Part shown: piece after piece, positions 15,157 to 23,212 of the stretch
Layout of the letters: every line of letters begins with the position of its first letter
How positions within the stretch are numbered: the stretch's first letter is position 1
From: Luteimonas endophytica
GTDB taxonomy: Bacteria; Pseudomonadota; Gammaproteobacteria; Xanthomonadales; Xanthomonadaceae
Assembly (NCBI RefSeq): GCF_029887875.1
Contig: NZ_JARXRM010000028.1
Coordinates: 136,611 to 200,610, forward strand
Direction: 5' to 3'
Length of the DNA stretch: 64,000 nucleotides
Made by a program: the position numbers and the translations under genes
The notes under the pieces: generated by a model
What the model saw: only the letters and a program-made list of their open reading frames with translations
The model's database searches: none
What the model was told of the DNA's origin: nothing

Positions 15157-17373
15157 TCAGAAGTCCACTGCCAGGCTGACAGCGACATTGCGGCCCGGCG
15201 CGGTGTAGCGATCGAGCGTGCCGCTGGTGGCGACCACCAGCGGCAAGTCCCCGGCGGCCCAGTACTTGCGATCGGTCGCGTTGGTCAACCCGAAGTTGAC
15301 CCGCGCGCCCGGCGCGAACGCCCAGTGCGCGTACAGGTCGAGCACGCCGTATCCCGCGGTGCGGTAGAGCTCGGGGTCGGACACGCGGCGCTTCCTGCCG
15401 GCAAAGCGGCCGGCCAGCTCGACGCCCCACGCGTCGGTGGCGTAGCCGAGGCCCAGCGTCGCGGTCAGGGGGTCCACCGAATCGAGCGGCACGTCCGCGG
15501 TGCGGTCGTCGCCGCGCGACCACGCTGCCGCGCCGCGCACCGACCACCCGGCCCAAGCCGGGGCCAGCGCGCCGAGCTCGACGCCAGCTTTCAGCTCCAC
15601 GCCGTAGATGCGCGCCTCGGCGACGTTCTGCGACTGGAACACCATCAACCCGCGGTCGTCGAAGCCGATGAAGCGGAACGACTCGATGAAGTCGTCGTAG
15701 CGGTTGTGGTAGCCGGTGAAGGCGGCATATGCGGCCTCACCGGCGAAGCGGATCCCGGCCTCCAGCCCGTCGCTGGTCTCCGGCTTCAGCGCCGGATTGG
15801 CGATCGCGGTGTAGCCGAACATGAGGTTGGTGAAGCCGATATTGACGTCGCTGTACGGCGGCGCACGGAAACCCCGGGCGTAGCCGCCGAACAACGACCA
15901 GTCGCCGCCGAACTTCCACACCGCACCGAGCTTGGGCAGCACCTCGGTCTCGGTGAGGCCGGCCACCTCGACCCCGGGGTTGTCCTCGGCGAAGATCGCG
16001 TCGACCTCCGGTTCCAGTTCGTAGCGATCGACCCGCAGCGCCGGCACCAGCCGGAACGCGCCGTCGGCGAAGGCGATCTCGTCCTGGAGGTACACGGCGG
16101 CCGTGGTGGTGCGGCTGACCGGGAAATCGCGGACCGGGAAGACATCGGGCAGCATCATGTTGGTGCTGGCGCCGGTGACCAGATCGGTGACCCTGCCGTC
16201 GCGCTTCTGCCGCGTGTCGGTGCGCGCAACGTCGATGCCCCAGGCCAGGTCGTGCCGGACCGCGCCGGTGGCGAAGCCCTTGACGAAGTTCGCCTGCAGG
16301 CCGTGCACGCGCTGGTCGAAGTTGAAGCTGCGCTCGCGCCGTTCCGGGGCGCCGGCCGCCGTGATCCGCTCCTCCAGGGTGTCCTGGGTGGTCTCGCTGT
16401 CCTGGCGGTAGATCTGCCAGTCCAGCGCGTCGGCGAACGCCGCGCCGGGCGCGTCCATCTCGTGCGCGAGCGTCACCCGTGCGCGGGTCTGGTGGTCGTC
16501 GGCCAGCACCAGCGTGTTGGTGGCGCCGGTCAGCGGCTGGAAACCGTGCTGGGTCAGCACCTGGGTGTCGGCGCGGTCCTCGTTGCCCTCCATCGTCAGC
16601 CGGAAGCGCTGGCCGGGGGAGGGCTCGAACACCAGCTTCGACAACAGGCTGCGGCCGTCGCGGTCCTGCGGGTTGGGGCGGGTGCGGGCGGCGCCGGCGC
16701 TGTCGTTGGTGCCCTGGTTCTCCGGTTCCCGGCCCTGACGATGGCCGACCACCACCAGCCCGGACCAGCGCTCGCCGCCGAAGGCCGCGGTGGCTGCTCC
16801 GAAGAGTCCGTCCCAATCGCTTTCGGCGCCGAGTTTGATACCGAAGTGGGCGTCCCTGCCCGGCTTCAGATAGTCCGAAGGGTCCTTGGTCACGAACGAG
16901 ACCACGCCGCCGAGCGCGTCGGAGCCGTAGAGCGCGCTGCCCGGCCCGCGCACCACCTCCACGCGCTTGAGCGTATCCGGATCGACGAAGTTGCGGTTGG
17001 CGTTGGAGAAGCTGCCGATCTCGAAGGCGTCGGGCACCGCGATACCGTCGGTGAGGATGCGAACGCGGTTGCCGCCCAGGCCGCGGATGCGGATGTCGCC
17101 GATCCCGAACCGGCCGAAGGACCGGGTCACGGTGATCCCCGGCTCATGGCGGAACAGGTCCTTGAGGTCGCGCACCAGCAGCTCGTCCATCCGCTCGCGC
17201 CCGATCACGTCGACCGTGTTCGGTACATCGACGATGGCGCGCTCGGTGCGGGTGGCGGTGACCACCACCCGGTCGAACTCGGTGGTTTCGGCTTCCGGCG
17301 CGGACGCGCCGGCGGCCAGGGCGGTACCGGGCAGCGCCAGGCACAGGGCAAGGAACAACGGGGTCGGACGCAT
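15157..17373 (-). CDS. TonB-dependent heme/hemoglobin receptor
   Basis: Outer-membrane uptake channel of 738 residues. It has a signal peptide (cleavage near ALAAG, residue 21), a plug domain (about 35-150: VVVTATRTER as TonB box region, then IRIRGLGGNRVRILTDG and VEVVRGPGSALYGSDALGG), and a 22-strand barrel ending in the canonical terminal Phe (VSLAVDF). GFRAPPYSDVNIGF followed by NPALKPETSD is the FRAP-like plus NPNL-like pair of heme receptors. Gene order (hemP before it) and the Fur box upstream support heme or hemoprotein as the substrate. The start at 17373 directly precedes the signal peptide. Confidence 0.88.
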   Translation of the reverse strand: MRPTPLFLALCLALPGTALAAGASAPEAETTEFDRVVVTATRTERAIVDVPNTVDVIGRERMDELLVRDLKDLFRHEPGITVTRSFGRFGIGDIRIRGLGGNRVRILTDGIAVPDAFEIGSFSNANRNFVDPDTLKRVEVVRGPGSALYGSDALGGVVSFVTKDPSDYLKPGRDAHFGIKLGAESDWDGLFGAATAAFGGERWSGLVVVGHRQGREPENQGTNDSAGAARTRPNPQDRDGRSLLSKLVFEPSPGQRFRLTMEGNEDRADTQVLTQHGFQPLTGATNTLVLADDHQTRARVTLAHEMDAPGAAFADALDWQIYRQDSETTQDTLEERITAAGAPERRERSFNFDQRVHGLQANFVKGFATGAVRHDLAWGIDVARTDTRQKRDGRVTDLVTGASTNMMLPDVFPVRDFPVSRTTTAAVYLQDEIAFADGAFRLVPALRVDRYELEPEVDAIFAEDNPGVEVAGLTETEVLPKLGAVWKFGGDWSLFGGYARGFRAPPYSDVNIGFTNLMFGYTAIANPALKPETSDGLEAGIRFAGEAAYAAFTGYHNRYDDFIESFRFIGFDDRGLMVFQSQNVAEARIYGVELKAGVELGALAPAWAGWSVRGAAAWSRGDDRTADVPLDSVDPLTATLGLGYATDAWGVELAGRFAGRKRRVSDPELYRTAGYGVLDLYAHWAFAPGARVNFGLTNATDRKYWAAGDLPLVVATSGTLDRYTAPGRNVAVSLAVDF

Positions 17374-17534
17374 GGCGTGCTCGCAGAAGGAGAAGCGGGC
17401 GGCGGCTGGCGTCCGGCGAGGCCGGGGCGGGCGAACCTGGAAAGAGCATCGGCGGCGCGGGATCGCGCCGAAAAACCGGCCTGGGCCCCGACGGGGCCGG
17501 GCGGGTCATCGGGACCGGATCGTCCGGTCGGGGG

Positions 17535-17750
17535 TCACTTGGTCAGGATCAGCTTGTCGTTGCGGGTATGGCGCAGGCGGTAGCACTCCCCGCCGTGCCG
17601 GATCGTCACCTCGCGGCGGCCCTGAAGCAGGCGCGCGCTGTCGAGCGCGTCATCGCGCGCGGGGCTGGCGGTGCGGGGGTCCGGCAGGCCGGCGCCGCTG
17701 TCGGCGGCACGCGGGGCGGAGGCGGTCTCGTGCGGAGGGCTGGCGAGCAT
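17535..17750 (-). CDS. hemP: Hemin uptake protein HemP
   Basis: Small protein of 71 residues. The conserved C-terminal 40 residues (LLQGRREVTIRHGGECYRLR then HTRNDKLILTK) match the HemP family, short proteins encoded ahead of heme receptors and needed for their iron-responsive expression in some species. The N-terminus is variable. The ATG at 17750 has GGGAGAA upstream. Transcription comes from the Fur-controlled promoter at 17777-17804, and the receptor gene follows after 161 bases with no terminator seen between them. Confidence 0.9.
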   Translation of the reverse strand: MLASPPHETASAPRAADSGAGLPDPRTASPARDDALDSARLLQGRREVTIRHGGECYRLRHTRNDKLILTK

Positions 17751-17776
17751 CGGCGTTCTCCCGGGAAGAGATGCTG

Positions 17777-17804
17777 ATGCTAATGATTCTCATTTGACTG
17801 TCAA
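17777..17804 (-). promoter_or_regulatory. Fur-controlled promoter of heme operon
   Basis: On the minus strand: TTGACA (17799-17804), 16-base spacer, TAGCAT (17777-17782). Between and over them lies a 19-base Fur-box-like sequence at 17779-17797, plus-strand GCTAATGATTCTCATTTGA, matching most positions of GATAATGATAATCATTATC. Iron-bound Fur would block this promoter directly. Confidence 0.82.
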
Positions 17805-17807
17805 GGG

Positions 17808-18779
17808 TCAGCGCACCGCGGCCTCCACCCGTTTCCAGCCGGCGTCGTCGACGCGCGCGTCCAGTTCCAGGGCCTCGAGGTTCTCGAGCAACTGCGCCAC
17901 CGCGGTGGCGCCGGTCAGCACCGAGGAGACATGCGGGTTGCGCAGGCACCAGGCGATCGCCAGCGGCGCCGGCGCCACCCCCAGTTCCGCGGCCAGGGCG
18001 GTGAACGCGCGGGCACGCTCGACGCGGCGTTCGCCGGCGTCGCCGAGGACCCAGCGCCGCAGCCACTGGTAGCCCTCCTGGCCCAGGCGCGAGTCGGCGG
18101 ACACGCCTTCGTTGTACTTGCCGGTGAGCAGCCCCGAAGCCAGCGGCGACCAGGTGGTGGTGCCCAGGCCGATCTCCCCGTACAGCGGCGCGTATTCGAG
18201 TTCCACCCGCTCGCGATGCAGCAGGTTGTATTGCGGCTGCTCCATGGTCGGCGGATGCAGCCGGTGCTTGCGCGCCAGGTCGGCGGCCTCGCGGATCAGC
18301 GCCGCGGGCCATTCGGACGTGCCCCAGTACAGCACCTTGCCCTGACGGATCAGGGTATCCATGGCCCACACCGTCTCCGCGATCGGGGTGTCGGGGTCCG
18401 GGCGATGGCAGAAATACAGGTCCAGGTAGTCCACGCGCAGGCGCTTGAGGGCCGCGTGGCAGGCATCGTGGACGTGTTTGCGCGAAAGCCCCTTCTGGGT
18501 GGGCAGCGGCTCGTCGGCGGCGCCGAAGAACACCTTGCTCGATACGCAGAAGCCGTCGCGCGGCAGCCGCAGGTCGGCGATCGCGTCGCCCATCACCCGC
18601 TCCGCCTCGCCGTTGGCATAGCCCTCGGCGTTGTCGAAGTAGTTGATCCCATGGTCCCAGGCCGCGGCGACCAGCTCGCGCGCCGCTCCGCGCCCCACCT
18701 GCTTGCCGAACGTCACCCAGGCGCCGAACGAGAGTGCGGACAGCTGCAGGCCGGAATGGCCCAGGCGGCGGTACTGCAT
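17808..18779 (-). CDS. Aldo/keto reductase (Kv-beta-like)
   Basis: NADPH-dependent oxidoreductase of 323 residues with a TIM-barrel fold. The catalytic tetrad is visible as Asp and Tyr in YFDNAEGYANGEAE, Lys in VSSKVFFG and His in YFCHRPDP; the cofactor helix is NPHVSSVLTGA. The sequence is closest in style to the potassium-channel beta-subunit/YghZ subgroup, which reduces aldehydes such as methylglyoxal; the true substrate is unknown. ATG with GAGGAG upstream. It lies just upstream of the heme operon on the same strand but is separated by that operon's own promoter. Confidence 0.9.
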   Translation of the reverse strand: MQYRRLGHSGLQLSALSFGAWVTFGKQVGRGAARELVAAAWDHGINYFDNAEGYANGEAERVMGDAIADLRLPRDGFCVSSKVFFGAADEPLPTQKGLSRKHVHDACHAALKRLRVDYLDLYFCHRPDPDTPIAETVWAMDTLIRQGKVLYWGTSEWPAALIREAADLARKHRLHPPTMEQPQYNLLHRERVELEYAPLYGEIGLGTTTWSPLASGLLTGKYNEGVSADSRLGQEGYQWLRRWVLGDAGERRVERARAFTALAAELGVAPAPLAIAWCLRNPHVSSVLTGATAVAQLLENLEALELDARVDDAGWKRVEAAVR

Positions 18780-18896
18780 GGCGGGCTCCTCAGGGGGCTG
18801 GCCCGACAGTCTAGGCCACCGCGACCAGGCGGCCGAGGGCCGTCGACCGGGCGCGGCCCGGGCCTGCGCGTACGAGGGCCCCGGTGCGGATTGCCG

Positions 18897-18902
18897 TACA
18901 AT
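18897..18902 (+). promoter_or_regulatory. -10 element ahead of Mn riboswitch
   Basis: TACAAT, 5 of 6 to consensus, placed so that transcription would start about a dozen bases before the riboswitch core. The -35 region is weak. Confidence 0.5.
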
Positions 18903-18912
18903 CGGCCTGCTT

Positions 18913-19020
18913 CCTTTCGGGGAGTAGCCCACCCGCCGTTGGCGGGGCCGCGCGTCAACACGCTTGGCAGTCGCCATGGCGCGCGGGACCTCGAGTCGGG
19001 CAAGACCGGAGGCAGACGTC
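18913..19020 (+). promoter_or_regulatory. yybP-ykoY (manganese) riboswitch
   Basis: The hallmark core elements occur in order: GGGGAGTAGCCC (18919-18930), CGTCAACA (18953-18960) and GGGCAAGACC (18998-19007). The intervening stretches can form helices. The downstream gene is a GDT1/TMEM165-family membrane protein, one of the classes most often controlled by this riboswitch. Known behaviour: Mn2+ binding raises expression. About 70 bases separate the core from the start codon, room for an expression platform. Confidence 0.88.
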
Positions 19021-19088
19021 GCGCATTCCCGGCCGGGCTGCGCTGGCGTTCGCCTGCCGTTCCCCGGCGCCCGGCTGCGGACCCCGAC

Positions 19089-19652
19089 TTGGACGCCCTG
19101 TTCGTCTCGACCCTCGCCGTCGCGGTCGCCGAGATCGGCGACAAGACCCAGCTGCTGGCGCTGCTGCTGGCGGCGCGCTACCGCCGGCCATGGCCGATCC
19201 TGGCCGGCATCCTGCTGGCGACGCTGCTCAATCACGCCTTGGCCGCATGGTTCGGCGCGGCGCTGTCGGAGTGGCTGCCGGCGGGGCTGCTGCGGGCGCT
19301 GGTGGCCGCGAGCTTCGTGGCGGTGGCGCTGTGGACGCTGCGTCCCGACCGGCTCGATGAAACCGATCGGCCGCGCGCGCAGGGCGGCGCATTCCTGACC
19401 ACCACGTTGGCGTTCTTCCTGGCCGAGATCGGCGACAAGACCCAGGTGGCGACGGTGCTGCTGGCGGCCAGGTTCGACGCCCTCGGGCCGGTGATCGCCG
19501 GCACCACGCTGGGCATGCTGCTGGCCAACCTGCCGGTGGTGCTGCTCGGCGCGCGCTTCGCCGACCGCCTGCCACTGCGCGCCGCACGGCTGGCGGCGGC
19601 GCTGCTGTTCCTGCTGCTCGCCGGCTGGGTGGCGCTGCGCGGAATCGGCTGA
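19089..19652 (+). CDS. GDT1/TMEM165-family cation exporter (Mn/Ca), TTG start
   Basis: Inner-membrane protein of 187 residues in two homologous halves, each with the signature EIGDKTQ (E15 and E113), and six predicted membrane helices. The family moves Mn2+ or Ca2+, with the paired acidic motifs forming the ion site. The start is TTG: family members begin MDALxVST right at this position, and in-frame ATG/GTG codons upstream lie within the riboswitch. A manganese riboswitch directly in front makes Mn2+ export the likely job. Confidence 0.9.
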   Translation: MDALFVSTLAVAVAEIGDKTQLLALLLAARYRRPWPILAGILLATLLNHALAAWFGAALSEWLPAGLLRALVAASFVAVALWTLRPDRLDETDRPRAQGGAFLTTTLAFFLAEIGDKTQVATVLLAARFDALGPVIAGTTLGMLLANLPVVLLGARFADRLPLRAARLAAALLFLLLAGWVALRGIG

Positions 19653-19692
19653 TCCTCGCCGCGCTATGCTGCGCTGCAGAGGGACCGAGACC

Positions 19693-20826
19693 ATGCGCGA
19701 GGCCGACAAGGGGGAAACCGGGATCGTCGCCAGCCTGCTGGCCCGGCCCGACGAGCTGATGCTGGAACTGGGCGCCGGCGGCGAGCTGCTGGTGGCGCGG
19801 GTGCGCGCGCTGCTGTGCGCGATCGTGCTGCTGTTGCCGCTGTTGGCCGCCGCCGGCGGCGCCAGCACCACGGAGGTGCTGATCGGCCTGGGCGCCGCCA
19901 TCTTCATCAACCTGATGGCCCAGGTCTGGCTGGCGCTGGCCCGGCCGCTGCGCCGCCACCGCTGGCTGCCGCACGTGACCAGCATCTACGACGTCACCGT
20001 GACCAGCTGCGTGCTCGCGCTGCTGGGCTGGTACGACCCGGTCGCCGGCATGAACAGCACGGTGGTGTGGTGCTTCTACGTGATCGCGATCGTCCTGACC
20101 GCGCTGCGCAACGACGGCCGCCTGACCCTGTACATCGGCGCGCTGGCGATGCTGCAGTACCTGGCCCTGGTCGCGGCCATCTTCCTGCTGGTGCCGCCCC
20201 GGCAGCTGGTGTCGATCGACTACGGCAGCGCCTCCATCGGCGGCCAGGCCGAACGCCTGGTGCTCTTGCTGATCGTCACCCTGGTCACCGCGACCATCGT
20301 CTACCGGATGCAGCGGCTGGTCGAGCTGTCCGGCCGCGACGGCCTGACCGGGCTGCCCAACCGCGCCTGGCTGCTGCAGAGCATGCCGCGTACGTTCGAG
20401 GAGGCGCGCGCCTCCGGCGCCTCGCTGACCCTGGCGATGCTGGACCTGGACGGGTTTCGGCGGATCAACGACGAGGCCGGCCACCGCGGCGGCGACCGCG
20501 CGATCCGCCAGGTCGCCGCGGAGCTGTCCGGAATGCTGGAGGAGAACGAGCACATCGCCCGCATCGGCGGCCAGGAGTTCGTGCTGCTGCTGCGCTGCCC
20601 GGTGGGCAGCGCCTGGGAGCGGCTGGACCGCCGCCGGCGGCTGCTGTGCGAGCGCCCGTTCCAGGCCGGCCGCGGCGGCGCTCCGCAGCGCCTGACCTTC
20701 AGCGCCGGCCTGGCGGCCTGGCCACAGGACGGCGCCGACGTCTCGGCGCTGCTCGGTGCCGCCGACCGCCGCCTGCAGCAGGCCAAGCGCGAGGGCCGCA
20801 ACCGGGTGGTGGCGCGGGACGCGTGA
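19693..20826 (+). CDS. GGDEF-domain membrane protein with degenerate GGQEF site
   Basis: Protein of about 377 residues. The N-terminal half has six hydrophobic segments (about residues 38-195), a membrane sensor of unknown ligand. It is joined to a GGDEF domain starting RDGLTGLPNRA (about 215) with LAMLDLDGFRRINDEAGH. The active-site motif is GGQEF, so the Asp/Glu expected at position three is Gln. That residue helps hold metal in diguanylate cyclases, so the enzyme may be inactive or act as a receptor; the Phe and Glu are intact. The start chosen (ATG at 19693) follows a purine-rich stretch; an ATG nine codons upstream is possible. Confidence 0.85.
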   Translation: MREADKGETGIVASLLARPDELMLELGAGGELLVARVRALLCAIVLLLPLLAAAGGASTTEVLIGLGAAIFINLMAQVWLALARPLRRHRWLPHVTSIYDVTVTSCVLALLGWYDPVAGMNSTVVWCFYVIAIVLTALRNDGRLTLYIGALAMLQYLALVAAIFLLVPPRQLVSIDYGSASIGGQAERLVLLLIVTLVTATIVYRMQRLVELSGRDGLTGLPNRAWLLQSMPRTFEEARASGASLTLAMLDLDGFRRINDEAGHRGGDRAIRQVAAELSGMLEENEHIARIGGQEFVLLLRCPVGSAWERLDRRRRLLCERPFQAGRGGAPQRLTFSAGLAAWPQDGADVSALLGAADRRLQQAKREGRNRVVARDA

Positions 20827-20901
20827 TCGCCGGCCGGTTGCCCCCCCGGCCCCCTCCCCTTACCCTGCGCCGACCGGAAAAATCACGCCTAGGGGCAACG
20901 G

Positions 20902-22197
20902 ATGGAAGGTTTGACGCGGGTCGGTTTCGGCCTGTTGGGACTCGCTGTGCTGCTGGGCATCACCTGGGTGTTCTCCGACAACCGGCGCCGGGTCGACTGG
21001 CGACTGGTGGGGATCGGGCTGGCGCTGCAGATCGCGATCGCCTGCCTGGTGCTGCTGACGCCCTGGGGCGCGCGGATCTTCGATGGTCTGTCGAGCGGTT
21101 TCGTGACCCTGCTCGGGTTCACCACCGAGGGCGCCCGGTTCATCTTCGGCGACTTCAGCGATCCGGAGAAGTTCGGCTTCGTGTTCGCGTTCCAGGTGCT
21201 GCCGACGATCATCTTCTTCGCCAGCTTCATGAGCGTGCTCTACCACCTCGGCCTGATGCAGAAGGTGGTGCAGGGCATGGCCTGGGTGATCACCAAGCTG
21301 ATGCGGGTGTCCGGCGCCGAGACGCTGTCGGTCTGCGCCAACGCCTTCATCGGCCAGACCGAGGCGCCGCTGGTGGTGCGGCCCTACATCGCCGGGATGA
21401 CGCCGTCCGAGCTGATGACCCTCATGGTCGGCGGAATGGCGACGATCGCCGGCGGGGTGCTCGGCGCCTACGTCCTGCTGCTCGGCGGCGGCGATCCGGT
21501 GCAGCAGGCGGTCTTCGCCAAGCACCTGATCACCGCCAGCATCATGGCGGCCCCCGCGACGATGGTGATCGCGAAGATCCTGGTACCGGAGACGCGCGAA
21601 CCGCTCACCCTGGGCAGCGTGCGCGTCGAGGTGGAGAAGACCACCGCGAACGTGATCGACGCCGCCGCCGCCGGCGCCGCCGACGGGCTCAAGCTGGCGC
21701 TGAACGTGGGCGCGATGCTGCTGGCCTTCATCGCCCTGATCGCGCTGATCAACTGGCCGCTGGTGTGGCTGGGCGAGGTCACCGGGCTGCAGGCGGCGCT
21801 GGGGCGTCCCACCGACCTGTCCGCGCTGCTGGGCTGGGTGCTGTCGCCGCTGGCGTGGCTGATCGGCGTGCCGTGGCAGGACGCGGCCACCGTGGGCGGC
21901 CTGATCGGCACCAAGGTCGTGCTCAACGAGTTCGTCGCCTACGTGCAGCTCGGCGAGATCCTGCGCGGCAGCGTCGAGGGCGTCTCGCTGACCCCGCAAG
22001 GTGCGCTGATCGCCACCTACGCGCTGTGCGGCTTCGCCAACTTCAGCTCGATCGCGATCCAGATCGGCGGCATCGGCGGGATCGCGCCCGAGCGCCGCGC
22101 CGACCTCGCCCGGTTCGGTCTGCGCGCGGTGCTCGGCGGCTCGATCGCGACCATGATGACGGCGACCATCGCCGGCGTCCTCACCCTGTTCGCCTGA
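20902..22197 (+). CDS. nupC: Concentrative nucleoside transporter (NupC/CNT family)
   Basis: Inner-membrane cation-coupled nucleoside symporter of 431 residues with about eight to ten hydrophobic segments. Family markers include LSVCANAFIGQTEAPLVVRP (the substrate-site hairpin), GGMATIAGGVLGAYV and NEFVAY near the C-terminus. The start ATG is preceded by GGGGCAACGG. A ribokinase-like gene follows after ten bases, which together suggest uptake of nucleosides and use of the sugar part. Confidence 0.93.
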   Translation: MEGLTRVGFGLLGLAVLLGITWVFSDNRRRVDWRLVGIGLALQIAIACLVLLTPWGARIFDGLSSGFVTLLGFTTEGARFIFGDFSDPEKFGFVFAFQVLPTIIFFASFMSVLYHLGLMQKVVQGMAWVITKLMRVSGAETLSVCANAFIGQTEAPLVVRPYIAGMTPSELMTLMVGGMATIAGGVLGAYVLLLGGGDPVQQAVFAKHLITASIMAAPATMVIAKILVPETREPLTLGSVRVEVEKTTANVIDAAAAGAADGLKLALNVGAMLLAFIALIALINWPLVWLGEVTGLQAALGRPTDLSALLGWVLSPLAWLIGVPWQDAATVGGLIGTKVVLNEFVAYVQLGEILRGSVEGVSLTPQGALIATYALCGFANFSSIAIQIGGIGGIAPERRADLARFGLRAVLGGSIATMMTATIAGVLTLFA

Positions 22198-22207
22198 GGC
22201 TGCCGCC

Positions 22208-23152
22208 ATGCCCCGCGTCCTCGTCGCCGGTTCCTTCAACGTCGATCACGTCTGGACCGCCGCACGGCTGCCGCGGCCCGGCGAGACCCTGGCCGGCCGC
22301 TACGCCACCGGCCCCGGCGGCAAGGGCTTCAACCAGGCGGTGGCGGCGCGGCGCGCCGGCGCCGACACCAGTTTCCTCTGCGCGCTCGGCGCCGACGCCG
22401 GCGGCGAGCTGGCGCGCGCGCTGGCGCGCACCGACGGCATCGATCTGCGCGAGGCGCCGAGCGCCGCGCCTACCGGCACCGCCGGCATCTACCTGGACGA
22501 GGCCGGCAACAACAGCATCGTCATCGGCGCCGGCGCCAACGCCCACCTGAGCGCAGAGTTCGTGACGGCGCAGGCGGACGCGTTCGCCGATGCGGCGGTG
22601 GTGCTGGTGCAGCTGGAATCGCCGGCGCCGGCGATCCTGGCGGCGCTGCGGCGCGCGCGCGCCGCCGGCTCGCTGGCGATGCTCAACCCGGCCCCGGCGA
22701 ACGCCGAGGTCGGCGCCGAGCTGCTGGCGAGCAGCGACATCGTCACTCCCAACGAAACAGAGTTCGCCGGGCTGCTGGAACGGCGCGTCGGCCGCGCCCC
22801 GCCCGATGCCGGAGCGGGCACCCTGCCGGATGCGCAGCTGCACGCACTGTGCCGCGAGTTGCTTCCGCACGGCACCGTGGTGCTCACCCTCGGCGGCGCC
22901 GGTTGCTTCGTCTCCCATGCCGAGGACCGGCGCCGCGGAGACGAGGCCGCGTGCTACAGGGCCGCCGCTGCGCCCGCCCGTGTGGTCGATACCACCGGCG
23001 CCGGCGATGCCTTCAACGGCGCGCTGGCGGCGTCGCTGGCGCTGCGGCCGGAGGCGCCGTTCACAACGCACGTCGGCTTCGCCACCCGCTACGCGGGGGC
23101 CTCCACCGAGCGCGAGGGGGCGGCGGCGGCGATGCCCCACCTCGCTCCCTGA
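22208..23152 (+). CDS. rbsK: Ribokinase-like PfkB-family sugar kinase
   Basis: ATP-dependent sugar kinase of 314 residues. N-terminal PfkB signature GPGGKGFNQAVAARRAGA (about 34-51), substrate loop, and C-terminal signature DTTGAGDAFNGALA (about 260-273) with the catalytic Asp. The overall pattern is that of ribokinase, but PfkB members acting on nucleosides or deoxyribose look alike, and the adjoining nucleoside transporter leaves both options open. It is clearly in an operon with nupC. Confidence 0.86.
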   Translation: MPRVLVAGSFNVDHVWTAARLPRPGETLAGRYATGPGGKGFNQAVAARRAGADTSFLCALGADAGGELARALARTDGIDLREAPSAAPTGTAGIYLDEAGNNSIVIGAGANAHLSAEFVTAQADAFADAAVVLVQLESPAPAILAALRRARAAGSLAMLNPAPANAEVGAELLASSDIVTPNETEFAGLLERRVGRAPPDAGAGTLPDAQLHALCRELLPHGTVVLTLGGAGCFVSHAEDRRRGDEAACYRAAAAPARVVDTTGAGDAFNGALAASLALRPEAPFTTHVGFATRYAGASTEREGAAAAMPHLAP

Positions 23153-23212
23153 TCCTGGCGCGCGGCGCACGCCGCTTGTGCCGTCGCGGTCCCGATCGGC
23201 GACAATGCCACC

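Noticed and set aside
15004-17583. 859-codon plus-strand open frame opposite the TonB receptor
   Set aside because: No motif and antisense composition. The opposite strand encodes a full receptor with plug and barrel.
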